Below the pieces are notes generated by a model, which saw only the letters and a list, made by a program, of their open reading frames with translations, searched no databases and was not told the DNA's origin. A program made the position numbers and the translations under genes. 64,000 nucleotides of DNA from Cyclobacteriaceae bacterium (GTDB lineage: Bacteria > Bacteroidota > Bacteroidia > Cytophagales > Cyclobacteriaceae), in assembly GCA_023151255.1 (NCBI GenBank), contig JAKLJG010000005.1:77066-141065 (forward strand). The letters run 5' to 3'. Numbering within the stretch: position 1 is the first letter of the stretch; each line of letters opens with the position of its first letter. Of this stretch, positions 35,195 to 44,023 are shown piece after piece.

Positions 35195-35689
35195 ATGAGC
35201 ATAACCACTATTATAATTTGTGCTGCCATCACCATTGCTACTTTTCTCTTCTGGGAATTTGTAGCTTGGTTTACCCACAAGTATGTAATGCATGGCTTTT
35301 TATGGGTATGGCACAAATCGCACCACACCGTGCACGACCATGCGCTTGAAAAAAATGATTGGTTTGCCGTTGTGTTCAGCATACCCTCCATTGCCCTGTT
35401 TTACTATTTCAGCCTGGTGAATTACAATCCTTACGGACTGGCCGTGGGCCTGGGTATATTTTGTTATGGTGTTTTCTACATTTTATTTCACGACATAATT
35501 GTACACCAACGAGTTCGCTGGCGCCCAGCCAGGCGAAGCAAGTATCTTCAGCGAATGATTAATGCTCATTACGTTCACCATGCCAAACACACCAAAGAAG
35601 GCTGCGAGGCTTTTGGATTTTTGTATGCGCCTAAAAAATATGAACCCAAACAGTTTATCTTTAAGAAAGAAAGACAGGAAACCCAATAA
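35195..35689 (+). CDS. crtZ: Beta-carotene hydroxylase
   Basis: A membrane di-iron hydroxylase of 164 residues that puts hydroxyl groups on the rings of beta-carotene to give cryptoxanthin and zeaxanthin. The eight-plus histidines are ordered in boxes: HKYVMH (28-33), HKSHH (40-44), HDIIVH and HYVHHAKH. About four transmembrane segments fit the CrtZ topology. It starts 5 bp after the SRPBCC gene and ends 6 bp before the cyclase gene. Confidence 0.94.
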   Translation: MSITTIIICAAITIATFLFWEFVAWFTHKYVMHGFLWVWHKSHHTVHDHALEKNDWFAVVFSIPSIALFYYFSLVNYNPYGLAVGLGIFCYGVFYILFHDIIVHQRVRWRPARRSKYLQRMINAHYVHHAKHTKEGCEAFGFLYAPKKYEPKQFIFKKERQETQ

Positions 35690-35695
35690 CTGCCT

Positions 35696-36397
35696 TTGAA
35701 CGAACGCTACCTTTACCTTACACTTGACCTGGCCTCCATCAGCATCCCGCTGCTGTTTAGTTTTTATAAACCCGCTCCGTTTTACAAAACCTGGAAAAAT
35801 CTTTGGCCTGCTATAATAATACCGGCTGTTATTTTCATTGTATGGGATGAATGGTTTACCCGCATGGGCGTATGGGGCTTTAATCCGCGCTATCTTACCG
35901 GGGTTTACATTGGTAGCCTTCCTTTGGAGGAAATTCTTTTCTTTATCTGCATACCCTATGCTTGTGTATTTACCTACTTCGCCTTAAAATACCTTATTGT
36001 AAAAGATTACCTTTTCCCCCACCAGGAGTTAATAAGCAGTACCATTATTATACTGATGTTACTGATTGGAATGCACCAGATAGAAAGGTGGTACACCGGA
36101 TTAACATTTTTGTTGCTTGGCCTTTTCCTCGCTTTCCAAATGCTCAAAATAAGACCCCGTTACATGGGACGGTTTTACCTTGCCTATGCCGTTATTTTAA
36201 TACCTTTTTTTATTGTCAATGGTATCCTAACAGGTTCGTTTATTGAAGAAGAGGTGGTCTGGTATAATAATGATGAAAACCTGGGCTTAAGGCTGGGTAC
36301 CATTCCGGTGGAAGACATGTTTTACGGCATGCTTCTCATCCTGATGAACGTAGTCATTTATGAATGGCTGGAAGAAAAAAGTCCTGCCAAAAACTAG
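35696..36397 (+). CDS. crtYcd: Lycopene cyclase, CrtYcd type
   Basis: A membrane lycopene cyclase of 233 residues formed from two tandem cyclase domains, each with three helices. The paired motifs GSLPLEE (first half) and GTIPVEDM (second half) carry the acidic residues needed for ring formation. In other bacteria the halves are separate CrtYc and CrtYd subunits; here they are fused. The frame starts with a TTG codon at 35696, 6 bp after the crtZ stop; no ATG or GTG fits. It produces the beta rings that CrtZ hydroxylates. A hairpin at its 3' end closes the operon. Confidence 0.9.
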   Translation: MNERYLYLTLDLASISIPLLFSFYKPAPFYKTWKNLWPAIIIPAVIFIVWDEWFTRMGVWGFNPRYLTGVYIGSLPLEEILFFICIPYACVFTYFALKYLIVKDYLFPHQELISSTIIILMLLIGMHQIERWYTGLTFLLLGLFLAFQMLKIRPRYMGRFYLAYAVILIPFFIVNGILTGSFIEEEVVWYNNDENLGLRLGTIPVEDMFYGMLLILMNVVIYEWLEEKSPAKN

Positions 36398-36410
36398 CAG
36401 GACTTTATAG
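36378..36410 (+). terminator. Terminator of the carotenoid operon
   Basis: A 10-bp perfect stem AAAGTCCTGC (36378-36387) with GCAGGACTTT (36397-36406), 9-nt loop, overlapping the stop codon of the lycopene cyclase gene. The T tract is short (TTTATAG). It marks the end of the crt transcript. Confidence 0.7.
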
Positions 36411-36430
36411 TATCTGCCTAAGCGCTAATC

Positions 36431-36691
36431 CTATACAACAAGCTCAATAGGCTTTTCGCGTTTTTCCTTTTTAGGCTTTGCTGCCTTTGCGGCTTTTCGC
36501 TCGGCCTTTTCGGCTTTCTTCATGGCCTTTTTGGTATCACTTGCCACCGCTGCAGCCAGTTTTTTACTGGTTCGCTTGATTAGTTTTTTTACTTTCTTGG
36601 AAGGGCTCGGATCTTCTTTAGTAACAACTTCCTGGATAGTACCCGAAAACTTATTTTTCAGATCCTTCTTCAATGCTTTAGTCTTGTTCAT
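36431..36691 (-). CDS. Small Lys/Ala-rich basic protein
   Basis: An 86-residue protein with about one-third Lys and many Ala, especially in the last half (AEKAERKAAKAAKPKKEKRE). The composition is like histone H1-tail or AlgP-type proteins that bind DNA nonspecifically, but no fold is evident. It has no signal peptide. The gene is convergent with crtYcd and is separated from it by the crt terminator. It could be a nucleoid-associated protein. A second frame on the opposite strand at 36522-36713 was rejected as a shadow. Confidence 0.65.
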   Translation of the reverse strand: MNKTKALKKDLKNKFSGTIQEVVTKEDPSPSKKVKKLIKRTSKKLAAAVASDTKKAMKKAEKAERKAAKAAKPKKEKREKPIELVV

Positions 36692-36763
36692 AACCTGGTT
36701 AATTGGGATTTGAAAATAAGGAATTGTTAGAACAAGGTTAACTCCTTAATAAAAAATTAATAT

Positions 36764-36796
36764 TGAAAAATAAAAGGCGCTCATAATGAGCGCCTT
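36764..36796 (-). terminator. Terminator of the ABC permease genes
   Basis: GGCGCTC (36776-36782) pairs with GAGCGCC (36788-36794), a 5-nt loop, flanked by further A/T pairs. On the minus strand it is followed by TTTTATTTTTC. It lies 23 bp beyond the stop of the permease at 36819-39227. Confidence 0.82.
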
Positions 36797-36818
36797 AGAT
36801 TGATTAAGTTAATGCCTG

Positions 36819-39227
36819 TTACTCGTACCGCAGTGATGTAACAGGGTTAAGTTTTGCTGCTTTAACAGCCTGATAACCGATGGTTAATGAGGCAATAATA
36901 AATGCCAATAAACCAGCCAGCACAAACACCCATCCGCTTAGTTCAATCCGATAGGCAAAATCGGCAAGCCATTGCCTCATAAAATACCAGGCGGGTACCA
37001 CAGCTACTATAAAGGCAATGCCCACCAGCAGCAAAAATTCCTTCGAAAGGGTCATGACCAGGCCGCCTACCGGTGCACCGAGCGCTTTCCGGATACCGAT
37101 TTCCTTTGTCCGCTGTTCAGTTAAAAATGCAGCCAAGGCAAACAGGCCAAGACAAGCGATGAAAATAGCCAATGATGAAAACACGGTGAAAAGATCGCGC
37201 ATGCGCATCTCGGCACGGAACAGGGCATCAAAATCCTGGTCTAGAAAACTGTACTCAAACGGAACACCCGGTGCAAACTCTTTCCATAACGTTTCCATTT
37301 TTGCAACAGCCTCGGTAGGACTTCCTTCGTACCGAACCATAAGCTGACGGGAAATATCCGTTAACTGAATGACCAAAGGCCGTACCTTGGTTTTTAACGA
37401 TTCGTAATTAAAATCTTCAATAACACCAATCACCGTAATCTTGCTGGGCTGCTCTCCGGAAAAATCAAGAATTTCTGAACCAACGGCCGTCTCCATTGTC
37501 CAGCCTAATTCGCGAACAGCCGATTCATTAATCAGGCAGGCTGAAGAATCAGATGCCAGATCACGGCTGAAAAACCTGCCTTCCTTTACGTTAAACTTCA
37601 TCACATCCTGGTGATCCCAATCGGCAAAATACGAGGCCAGTAAACGATCCTGATTGGAGCCTTCTATTCTGAAAACATTGATATTATTAACTCCCGGAAA
37701 TAAATTGTTCGTGTATGATGACGCTGTTATGCCCGTTAGTTGATCCAGTTTCTCTTTGAATGACTTTCTGCTTTCACCCAGGTTCCGCATATTCTGAATC
37801 GTGATAACACGGTTTTTATCAATACCCAGATTTTTCTGCTGCATGAAACTCAGTTGCTGATAAACTACCAAGGTGGCCGCAATTAAGAAAATGGAAACAC
37901 TAAACTGCACCACCACCAGCAAACTGCGTACGCCTTTGGTTTTCATTCCTGCCCGCAATTTGCCTTTCAGTACCTCTACCGGGTTAAACGAGGTAAGATA
38001 AAGAGCCGGGTAACTGCCCGCCAATAAGCCTACCAGTAAAAGCAAGGCTACTACCATCGTCATAAACTCCACGCTCCACAGCGAGCTAAATGTTAACGAT
38101 TTACCTGCCAGTATGTTAAACGAGGGTAATAAAATCCAGGTAAGTCCGCAAGCCAATAGAATAGCAACTAAACTATAGATAAATGATTCGGCATAAAACT
38201 GCCCAATCAGTTGCCTGCGGAAAGAACCAAGTGTTTTGCGTAAGCCAACCTCTTTTGCCCGGCCGGCCGAACGAGCCGTGGAAAGGTTCATAAAATTGAT
38301 GCACGCGATAATCAGGATAAATAAACCTACGGCAGCAAAAATGTACACATACTTTATGTCACCGGCAGGCTCGGGGTCACCTTCCAGCTTACTATACAGG
38401 TGGGTATCCACCATCGGGTAAACGAAGTAACTGTACTTGCCACCTTGCGCTTTAAACTGCTCGAATGTGAGGCCAAGCTGCTCAATTTCCGGCCCCACAT
38501 GCTTTACTACCAGTTCCTCCAATCGGGCATCTACAAATTCAGGGGTTGTTTTGTCATCCAGTTTAACGTAGGTTAAAAGCGAATTGCCCGTCCAGCCTTT
38601 GTACATCTGGTTATCAACGGTGCTAAACGACAATAGCGCGTTAAATTGGAAATGCGAGTTCATCGGTGGTTGCTTAGTCACGCCTGTAACCTTAAACGAT
38701 TTCTTATCAGGTCCGATAACCAAAAGCCTGCCCACCGGATTTTCGGCTCCAAAATACTTTGTGGCTAACGCTTCGGTAATTACTACCGAATTGGGTTCGG
38801 TAAGTACACTATTGGCTTCGCCAGCGATCAACTCAAAACTGAAAAATGAAAAGAAATTTGAATCAACGTAAAAAACTTTCTTTTCGCTGAAAGACAGTTC
38901 TTCGAACGAAAAAACAACCGTATTTGAAGCCGGCCAGATACGGGTGTACTCTGTTACCCCCGGAATCTCTTCGGCCATGGCGGGACCCACCGGATAACAG
39001 GAGTTACTTACATTAAACTCCTGCCCGGCCATTTTACCCATTAAGCCCACGCGGTAAATACGTTCGGCATCCTGGTGAAACCGATCGAAACTAAGTTCAT
39101 CCTGCAGGTAGATAAAGATGAAAAGACAGGCAGCCACACCTACCGTTAGGCCGGCAATGTTGATGGCTGAAAAAAGCTTGTATTTAAGAATGTTGCGGAT
39201 GGCAATGGTGATGTAATTACGTATCAT
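36819..39227 (-). CDS. ABC transporter permease, double MacB/FtsX type
   Basis: An 802-residue inner-membrane protein formed from two MacB_PCD-FtsX units. Each has an N-terminal helix, a large periplasmic domain and a membrane bundle (first bundle about 285-430; second about 680-800), ending in NPVTSLRYE as is usual. The N-terminus MIRNYITIAIRNILKYKLF is typical. This Bacteroidota class exports lipids, peptides or drugs in concert with an ATPase and adaptor. It is the second of two permeases in tandem, with an 85-bp gap; no separate sigma-54-like element lies in that gap. Confidence 0.92.
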   Translation of the reverse strand: MIRNYITIAIRNILKYKLFSAINIAGLTVGVAACLFIFIYLQDELSFDRFHQDAERIYRVGLMGKMAGQEFNVSNSCYPVGPAMAEEIPGVTEYTRIWPASNTVVFSFEELSFSEKKVFYVDSNFFSFFSFELIAGEANSVLTEPNSVVITEALATKYFGAENPVGRLLVIGPDKKSFKVTGVTKQPPMNSHFQFNALLSFSTVDNQMYKGWTGNSLLTYVKLDDKTTPEFVDARLEELVVKHVGPEIEQLGLTFEQFKAQGGKYSYFVYPMVDTHLYSKLEGDPEPAGDIKYVYIFAAVGLFILIIACINFMNLSTARSAGRAKEVGLRKTLGSFRRQLIGQFYAESFIYSLVAILLACGLTWILLPSFNILAGKSLTFSSLWSVEFMTMVVALLLLVGLLAGSYPALYLTSFNPVEVLKGKLRAGMKTKGVRSLLVVVQFSVSIFLIAATLVVYQQLSFMQQKNLGIDKNRVITIQNMRNLGESRKSFKEKLDQLTGITASSYTNNLFPGVNNINVFRIEGSNQDRLLASYFADWDHQDVMKFNVKEGRFFSRDLASDSSACLINESAVRELGWTMETAVGSEILDFSGEQPSKITVIGVIEDFNYESLKTKVRPLVIQLTDISRQLMVRYEGSPTEAVAKMETLWKEFAPGVPFEYSFLDQDFDALFRAEMRMRDLFTVFSSLAIFIACLGLFALAAFLTEQRTKEIGIRKALGAPVGGLVMTLSKEFLLLVGIAFIVAVVPAWYFMRQWLADFAYRIELSGWVFVLAGLLAFIIASLTIGYQAVKAAKLNPVTSLRYE

Positions 39228-39312
39228 ATATCAGAATTGATTAATTAAAATTGTTTCAATACTTACTAACGCTGATTAACGTATGACGATGGATGAAAGA
39301 ACAATGTTACAC

Positions 39313-41697
39313 TTACTCATCCCGCAACACATTAACCGGGTTCATGTGGGCGGTATTGTAGGTTTTAAAACTTACCGTTAAAGCTGCTGCAGCCAGAATG
39401 ATAACCGATGAAACAACTAACGTGGTTAAAGTTGCTTTTTGGTAAAAATCCCAAATACTATCCATCAGCATCTCCGACATCCACGCCCCACCCAATGCAC
39501 CCAGTACGCAGGCTACCAGCAATATGACAGCAAACTCAGTATTGATAACCCGTGAAATGTTACCGATGGATGCACCCAGTACTTTACGTACACCTATCTC
39601 TTTCATCTTCTTAATGATATTCAGTGAAACAAGGGTAAACAAACCGGTAATGGAGAGCAGAACCGCTACAATACCAAGAAAGATGAACATTTTAACAATA
39701 TTGTTATTGACCGTTGTTGCTTCAACGAGTTCATCATCCATATACCGGCTGGCAAACTTCCGGTTTGGAAAAGTAGTACTCCATTTTTCTTCCATATAAG
39801 CATTCACACCAACTATTTTATCGACTGGTGCGGTAAGCACCAGGTGCCGGTATTTTTCAGGAGCAGCGTACCTGAACATTACCGGATCGAAGTCCTCCCA
39901 TAGGCCGTTATTGTAAATATCTTTCACTACGCCAACCACAAATAGTTTAACCGTATCCATCCAAATAATTTCCTTACCAAGAGGGTTATCCCATCCGAAA
40001 AGCGAGGCCACACGCTCTGTTATGATTACTGATTCTTTACGATCGGTTTCTGAATCCTTTATGAAATCCCTTCCCTGCAAAAGCGTGAGGCCGGCTGTTA
40101 CGAGGTAGTTATCGCCCACGTTCAGAATATCCGCTTCAATTTCTTTATCTTCATGCTTAATCGGATCGTTGTAGGCATTTGAAAACAAGTGGTGTTCAGC
40201 GCCAGCTATGGAAATCACATCCGGGTTTTGGGCCATCACATCGCGAAGGGCATTGAATTCCGATTCGCTGTTTACCCACGTGAATAGTACTTCTCTCTGC
40301 TTAAAACCCATGTCAAATTCCTGCTGATATTTTGCGTTTTCGGTAAAAGCTATACTACACACGATGCCTATCAATGAAATGGCAAACTGAAGCGTCAATA
40401 AAATGCGCGTAAAATAATTGGTCCCTCCAAATTTCAGTTTCCCTTTCAGAATTGCGGTAGGTTGAAACTTGCTGATGTAAAAAGCCGGGTAACTTCCGGC
40501 CAGCAAGCCTGTAAATAGCAGCGTCAAAATCATAACAATGGTAAAGTCGGGTTTACCCAGGTAATTGGTGGTAAGCTTCATGTAAGGCCATAGCTCATTG
40601 AATGCAGGAATGAGCAGCAAATCAGCAATAACTATCCCGAGCAACAGCGCAATGAAGCACACCAATATGGTTTCGCCAATAAACTGTACAATCAACTGCT
40701 TGCGCATACTGCCCATCACTTTACGGATACCAATTTCCTTTAACCTGCGCGAGGAGATGGCAATGGATGTGTTGGTGAGATTAAAGCAGGCAATGAGCAA
40801 TACAAAAACACCCATTACCCCTACGCCAACCACGGCTGCCAACGGTGAGGCATAACGTGTCCAGGTACCAGGCCGGTTTGAATACTCATCGCGAACAGCC
40901 ATGCCCACAAACGGGTCAAGCTTAAAGCCGCTGATGATAAAATCTTCCCTAACCTTGTTGTTATTCTCTTTAAATGGCTTTAGCTGTTCTTCAATGGTGT
41001 TAACCCGTGTGGCGTCATTTACCCGCACAAATACGGTGTTACGATAATACCAGTTAGCGCCCTGGTTGAAATCAGGATTTATATCCCAATAATTTTCGTA
41101 GTTGATTAGTACGTCATCATTAAAGCTGGAGTTGGTAGGGGGAAGTTTATATACGCAACCCACTTCATACTCGCGCACGTGCCCTTCAGATAAAATATGG
41201 GTAAAAGGGCTTCCCACGGCCTGGGTGGTTCCATATAAACGCAGCGCCAGTTCATCGCTGATGAGCACGCGCGACTTATCCTGAATGGCATTCAATGAAC
41301 CGTCAAGTACTTCAAGGGTGAAAATGGTCATAAAATCCACATCCACATAAGAAAGACGGGTATCAAAAATCTCATCGCCAATACGCACATCAGCATAAAC
41401 ACTTGAATACCGTGTTAACGCTTCAACGTCTTTAACATTCTCCCGCAATGCTGCACCTAGAGGTAGTGGTACATAACCGTATTCAGTAAACTTTCCCTGA
41501 AACTCACGAATAAGGTTTACCCGATAAATTTCCTGCCGGTTGGTATGATAGCCATCAAAACTGGCATTAAAATCATAGTTGTAATAACCCACGATGCAGC
41601 AGGCAATGGCAATGGCCAGTCCAAGAATATTGATGAAGAGATACAACTTACTCTTCATCATACTGCGCAAGGTAATAAGCAGGTAGTTTTTAAGCAT
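39313..41697 (-). CDS. ABC transporter permease, double MacB/FtsX type
   Basis: A 794-residue permease of the same architecture as its neighbour but clearly diverged (for example FTRILLTLQFAISLIGIVCS and the C-terminal NPVNVLRDE). I set the start at ATG 41697 (MLKNYLLITLRSMMKSKLY), which gives the family's normal N-terminus. A longer frame to 41757 would run into the sigma-54-like promoter at 41751-41769. The two unlike permeases may form a heterodimer driven by the ATPase encoded at 41922-42566, from which they are separated by a terminator. Confidence 0.92.
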   Translation of the reverse strand: MLKNYLLITLRSMMKSKLYLFINILGLAIAIACCIVGYYNYDFNASFDGYHTNRQEIYRVNLIREFQGKFTEYGYVPLPLGAALRENVKDVEALTRYSSVYADVRIGDEIFDTRLSYVDVDFMTIFTLEVLDGSLNAIQDKSRVLISDELALRLYGTTQAVGSPFTHILSEGHVREYEVGCVYKLPPTNSSFNDDVLINYENYWDINPDFNQGANWYYRNTVFVRVNDATRVNTIEEQLKPFKENNNKVREDFIISGFKLDPFVGMAVRDEYSNRPGTWTRYASPLAAVVGVGVMGVFVLLIACFNLTNTSIAISSRRLKEIGIRKVMGSMRKQLIVQFIGETILVCFIALLLGIVIADLLLIPAFNELWPYMKLTTNYLGKPDFTIVMILTLLFTGLLAGSYPAFYISKFQPTAILKGKLKFGGTNYFTRILLTLQFAISLIGIVCSIAFTENAKYQQEFDMGFKQREVLFTWVNSESEFNALRDVMAQNPDVISIAGAEHHLFSNAYNDPIKHEDKEIEADILNVGDNYLVTAGLTLLQGRDFIKDSETDRKESVIITERVASLFGWDNPLGKEIIWMDTVKLFVVGVVKDIYNNGLWEDFDPVMFRYAAPEKYRHLVLTAPVDKIVGVNAYMEEKWSTTFPNRKFASRYMDDELVEATTVNNNIVKMFIFLGIVAVLLSITGLFTLVSLNIIKKMKEIGVRKVLGASIGNISRVINTEFAVILLVACVLGALGGAWMSEMLMDSIWDFYQKATLTTLVVSSVIILAAAALTVSFKTYNTAHMNPVNVLRDE

Positions 41698-41750
41698 GCT
41701 GGGTTTGATTTCGAAGATTAGACGAACAATTGATAAACCAGGTTGCATGC

Positions 41751-41769
41751 TACCCAAAGAAAGTGCCAG
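41751..41769 (-). promoter_or_regulatory. Sigma-54-like promoter of the permease genes
   Basis: The minus strand reads CTGGCAC-TTTCT-TTGGGTA. The -24 element TGGCAC is a perfect match to the sigma-54 consensus, and GG follows GG by 10 nt, but the -12 element is TTGG rather than TTGC. The start codon at 41697 is about 55 bp further on. The same TTGG variant occurs in the adaptor promoter at 43954-43971. Confidence 0.55.
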
Positions 41770-41819
41770 TCTGAGAATTGCGCGAAATTATTGGAATGTA
41801 GGGTGTCGGTTCATAAAAA

Positions 41820-41846
41820 TGTTCAATACTGAACAAGCAACTGTTC
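41820..41846. promoter_or_regulatory. Enhancer-like dyads upstream of the permease promoter
   Basis: TGTTCA-ATAC-TGAACA (41820-41835) is a perfect 6-4-6 dyad 51 bp upstream of the sigma-54-like -24 box. A second, inverted-orientation pair GAACA-N6-TGTTC (41831-41846) overlaps it. The GTTCA-N4-TGAAC core is shared with the dyad in front of the adaptor gene. Confidence 0.55.
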
Positions 41847-41861
41847 GCTACCTGATGGTGT

Positions 41862-41897
41862 AAAAAAAAGAACCCCGGCAGTTTCCCGCCAGGGCTC
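41862..41897 (-). terminator. Terminator after the ABC ATPase gene
   Basis: GAGCCCTGGC and GCCGGGGTTC pair (41888-41897 with 41870-41879 on the minus strand, two wobble pairs), an 8-nt loop, then eight T on the minus strand (the A8 run at 41862-41869). It lies 25 bp past the ATPase stop and separates the adaptor-ATPase unit from the permeases. Confidence 0.85.
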
Positions 41898-41921
41898 GAA
41901 ACAACCTAAACCTGTAAACTT

Positions 41922-42566
41922 TTAAATATGAAAATGCTCTTTAATGTTCTCGGTCACCACTTTGCCGTCAAACAGGTTAACAATGCGGTGGGCATAGTTG
42001 GCATCGTAAGGCGAGTGAGTTACCATCACAATGGTGGTGCCTTCCTCATTTAACTGCGACAAAAGTTTCATTACCTCTTCGCCATTGGCCGAATCCAGGT
42101 TACCGGTGGGTTCGTCAGCCAGAATAACTTTCGGTTTGGCTACGATTGCACGCGAAATAGCAACACGTTGCTGCTGACCACCCGATAACTGCTGCGGAAA
42201 ATGGTTTCTGCGGTGCATAATATTCATGCGTTCCAGCACCTCTTCAACGCGCTGCTTGCGTTCAGAAGATGGAACTTTCATATACAATAACGGCAGTTCA
42301 ACGTTTTCAAAAACCGTCAATTCATCAATCAGGTTAAAACTCTGAAACACAAAACCTATGGATCCCTTCCTAAGCTGCGCGCGCTGCCGCTCCGAATACT
42401 TCGACACCTCATGGTCACCAAAATAGTACTCGCCATTGGTAGGATTATCGAGCAGCCCCAGAATATTAAGCAGGGTTGATTTACCACAACCCGAAGGACC
42501 CATGATGGCAACAAACTCGCCATCCTTAATCTCCAGGTTAATATTATTCAACGCAGTCGTTTCCAC
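41922..42566 (-). CDS. ABC transporter ATPase, N-terminus displaced
   Basis: A MacB/LolD-type ATPase of 214 visible residues. Walker A is GPSGCGKST, the signature LSGGQQQR, Walker [14 protein letters not shown] and the H-loop VTHS are all intact. The start is abnormal. The first usable codon is GTG 42566, giving VETTALNN; in-frame codons before it read KVYTTEE, as in the family, and then hit a TAA. The usual first ~9 residues and the A-loop Tyr that stacks on the adenine would be lost. A palindromic repeat (42598-42669) lies just upstream. Either the gene is impaired, or translation begins in an unknown way. It would power the two permeases. Confidence 0.85.
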   Translation of the reverse strand: METTALNNINLEIKDGEFVAIMGPSGCGKSTLLNILGLLDNPTNGEYYFGDHEVSKYSERQRAQLRKGSIGFVFQSFNLIDELTVFENVELPLLYMKVPSSERKQRVEEVLERMNIMHRRNHFPQQLSGGQQQRVAISRAIVAKPKVILADEPTGNLDSANGEEVMKLLSQLNEEGTTIVMVTHSPYDANYAHRIVNLFDGKVVTENIKEHFHI

Positions 42567-42597
42567 TTCTTCGGTGGTGTAAACTTTTTAATTTTTG

Positions 42598-42669
42598 TTC
42601 AAGGTTCTTGGTTCAAAGTTTCTGGTTCAAAATATAACCTTGAACTTTGAACCTCGAACTTCGAATTCC
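42598..42669. repeat. Imperfect inverted repeat at the 5' end of the ATPase gene
   Basis: About 72 bp built from GTTCAAGGTTC/GAACCTTGAAC-like units: a left arm (42598-42634) made of GTTCAAGGTTCTTGG and GTTCAAAGTTTC, and a right arm (42635-42669) reading AACCTTGAACTTTGAACC and on. The arms are inverted copies with scattered mismatches. The repeat fills most of the 106-bp gap between the adaptor stop and the ATPase start, and looks like a dispersed Bacteroidota element. Confidence 0.7.
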
Positions 42670-42672
42670 AAA

Positions 42673-43923
42673 TCAGTTCAACAACAATACCTCATTGTTT
42701 CCAAAATTCTCATACGAAGAAGTAATCACCCTGTCGCCAGGCTTCAATCCTTCCAGTATTTCAAAGTGCTCGGTATTCTTGCGGCCCAGTTTGACGCTCC
42801 TTTTTACCGCCCGGTTACCATCACCCTCCAGTACATATACCCAGTTACCACCCGTATCCTTATAGAATCCGCCAACCGGCAACAATACCTCTTCACTTGA
42901 CTGCCCCAGTTCTATACGCAAGCGTAACGACAGGCCGCGCCTGATGCCCGACGGGGTTTCAGTCACAAAGTTCATATCCACCGGAAAACGCCCGTTGGTC
43001 ACATTCGGGTAAACATAAACAATCACTAACTCATACTCTTTTCCGGCATAGGTTGTTGTTGCGCGCAATCCTTCAGAAATCCGCGGGAGGTACAATTCAT
43101 CAATTTCTACACGCACTTTATAACTTCCTACCACATCAACCTGTCCCAACCGTTGGCCGGTATTAATGCTTTGGCCTACATCTAATTGAGGGCGCGTAAG
43201 TTGTCCATCAATGGGTGCACGGATAACCAGGTTATCAAGAATTTTACTCACCCCATCGAGGCTCATCATCATGCGTTTTTCCGATGCAGCCGTTTCGCGC
43301 AACTGGCGTATGCGATCAATAGAGTCAGCTTTATATACTTCGTAGGTAATGCGTTTGCGCTCAAGGTTAAATTTGTAATCCGCTTCGGTTCGTTCAAATT
43401 CCTGTTTCGATATCAGCTTCTTCTCATACAATTGTTTCTGCCGGTAATACTGCGGCTCCAGTATTGCCAACTGGTTATCTATTGCCGCCAGCAATTGCCG
43501 CTGCTCCAGGTCATTTCGCATAATATTCAAACGGGTTTCGCGGGCCCGGTTAATACTTTCATTAAATGAAGCCTCTTGCTGTAAGACTGACAATTCGCGA
43601 TTTAGGTTGCTTAGTTCAAGAATAACATCGCCTTTTTTCAGCATCGCCCCGCTTTCAGCAACAACCCGTTTAATAATACCCCCCTCAACAGCATCCAGGT
43701 ACACTGTGCGGCTGGGTTCAACGGTTCCGGTTTGCGGAATAAACTCCTGAAACACTCCGCGTTTTACTTCCGATATCGTGATTTTATCTTTCTCAACTTT
43801 CAACCTTGAACGCCTGTCGGCAAACAACGCCTGGTAGCCAACAAATACCACCACCAGCCCGATGCCCCCGTAGGTGGCTATCCGTTTAAGCGTCCATCTC
43901 TTCTTTTTAATCTGCCGATCCAT
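42673..43923 (-). CDS. HlyD/MacA-family periplasmic adaptor
   Basis: A 416-residue membrane-fusion protein. One N-terminal transmembrane helix (about 18-34), a lipoyl half-motif (GGIIKRVVAESGAMLKKGDV), a coiled-coil hairpin (about 110-215) with many Glu, Arg and Gln, the second lipoyl half (NLVIRAPIDGQL), then beta-barrel and membrane-proximal domains. It would join the ABC permeases to an outer-membrane channel; no TolC is in the window. The gene is the first of the minus-strand unit; a sigma-54-like promoter and enhancer dyads lie just upstream, divergent from the NtrC-type regulator gene. Confidence 0.92.
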   Translation of the reverse strand: MDRQIKKKRWTLKRIATYGGIGLVVVFVGYQALFADRRSRLKVEKDKITISEVKRGVFQEFIPQTGTVEPSRTVYLDAVEGGIIKRVVAESGAMLKKGDVILELSNLNRELSVLQQEASFNESINRARETRLNIMRNDLEQRQLLAAIDNQLAILEPQYYRQKQLYEKKLISKQEFERTEADYKFNLERKRITYEVYKADSIDRIRQLRETAASEKRMMMSLDGVSKILDNLVIRAPIDGQLTRPQLDVGQSINTGQRLGQVDVVGSYKVRVEIDELYLPRISEGLRATTTYAGKEYELVIVYVYPNVTNGRFPVDMNFVTETPSGIRRGLSLRLRIELGQSSEEVLLPVGGFYKDTGGNWVYVLEGDGNRAVKRSVKLGRKNTEHFEILEGLKPGDRVITSSYENFGNNEVLLLN

Positions 43924-43953
43924 TAATCAATAATTCAATTTTAAGCCCACGAT

Positions 43954-43971
43954 TGCCAACAAACGTGCCAA
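43954..43971 (-). promoter_or_regulatory. Sigma-54-like promoter of the adaptor gene
   Basis: The minus strand reads TTGGCACG-TTTG-TTGGCA. The -24 box TGGCACG is perfect; GG to GG spacing is 10 nt, with TTGG in place of TTGC at -12 (GC falls one base later). The ATG at 43923 is about 31 bp downstream, a normal leader length. Confidence 0.6.
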
Positions 43972-44023
43972 TAGATTTTTAAGTCAATTTAATCGGATTG
44001 CTGTGCTAAAATCGCAATTATTC

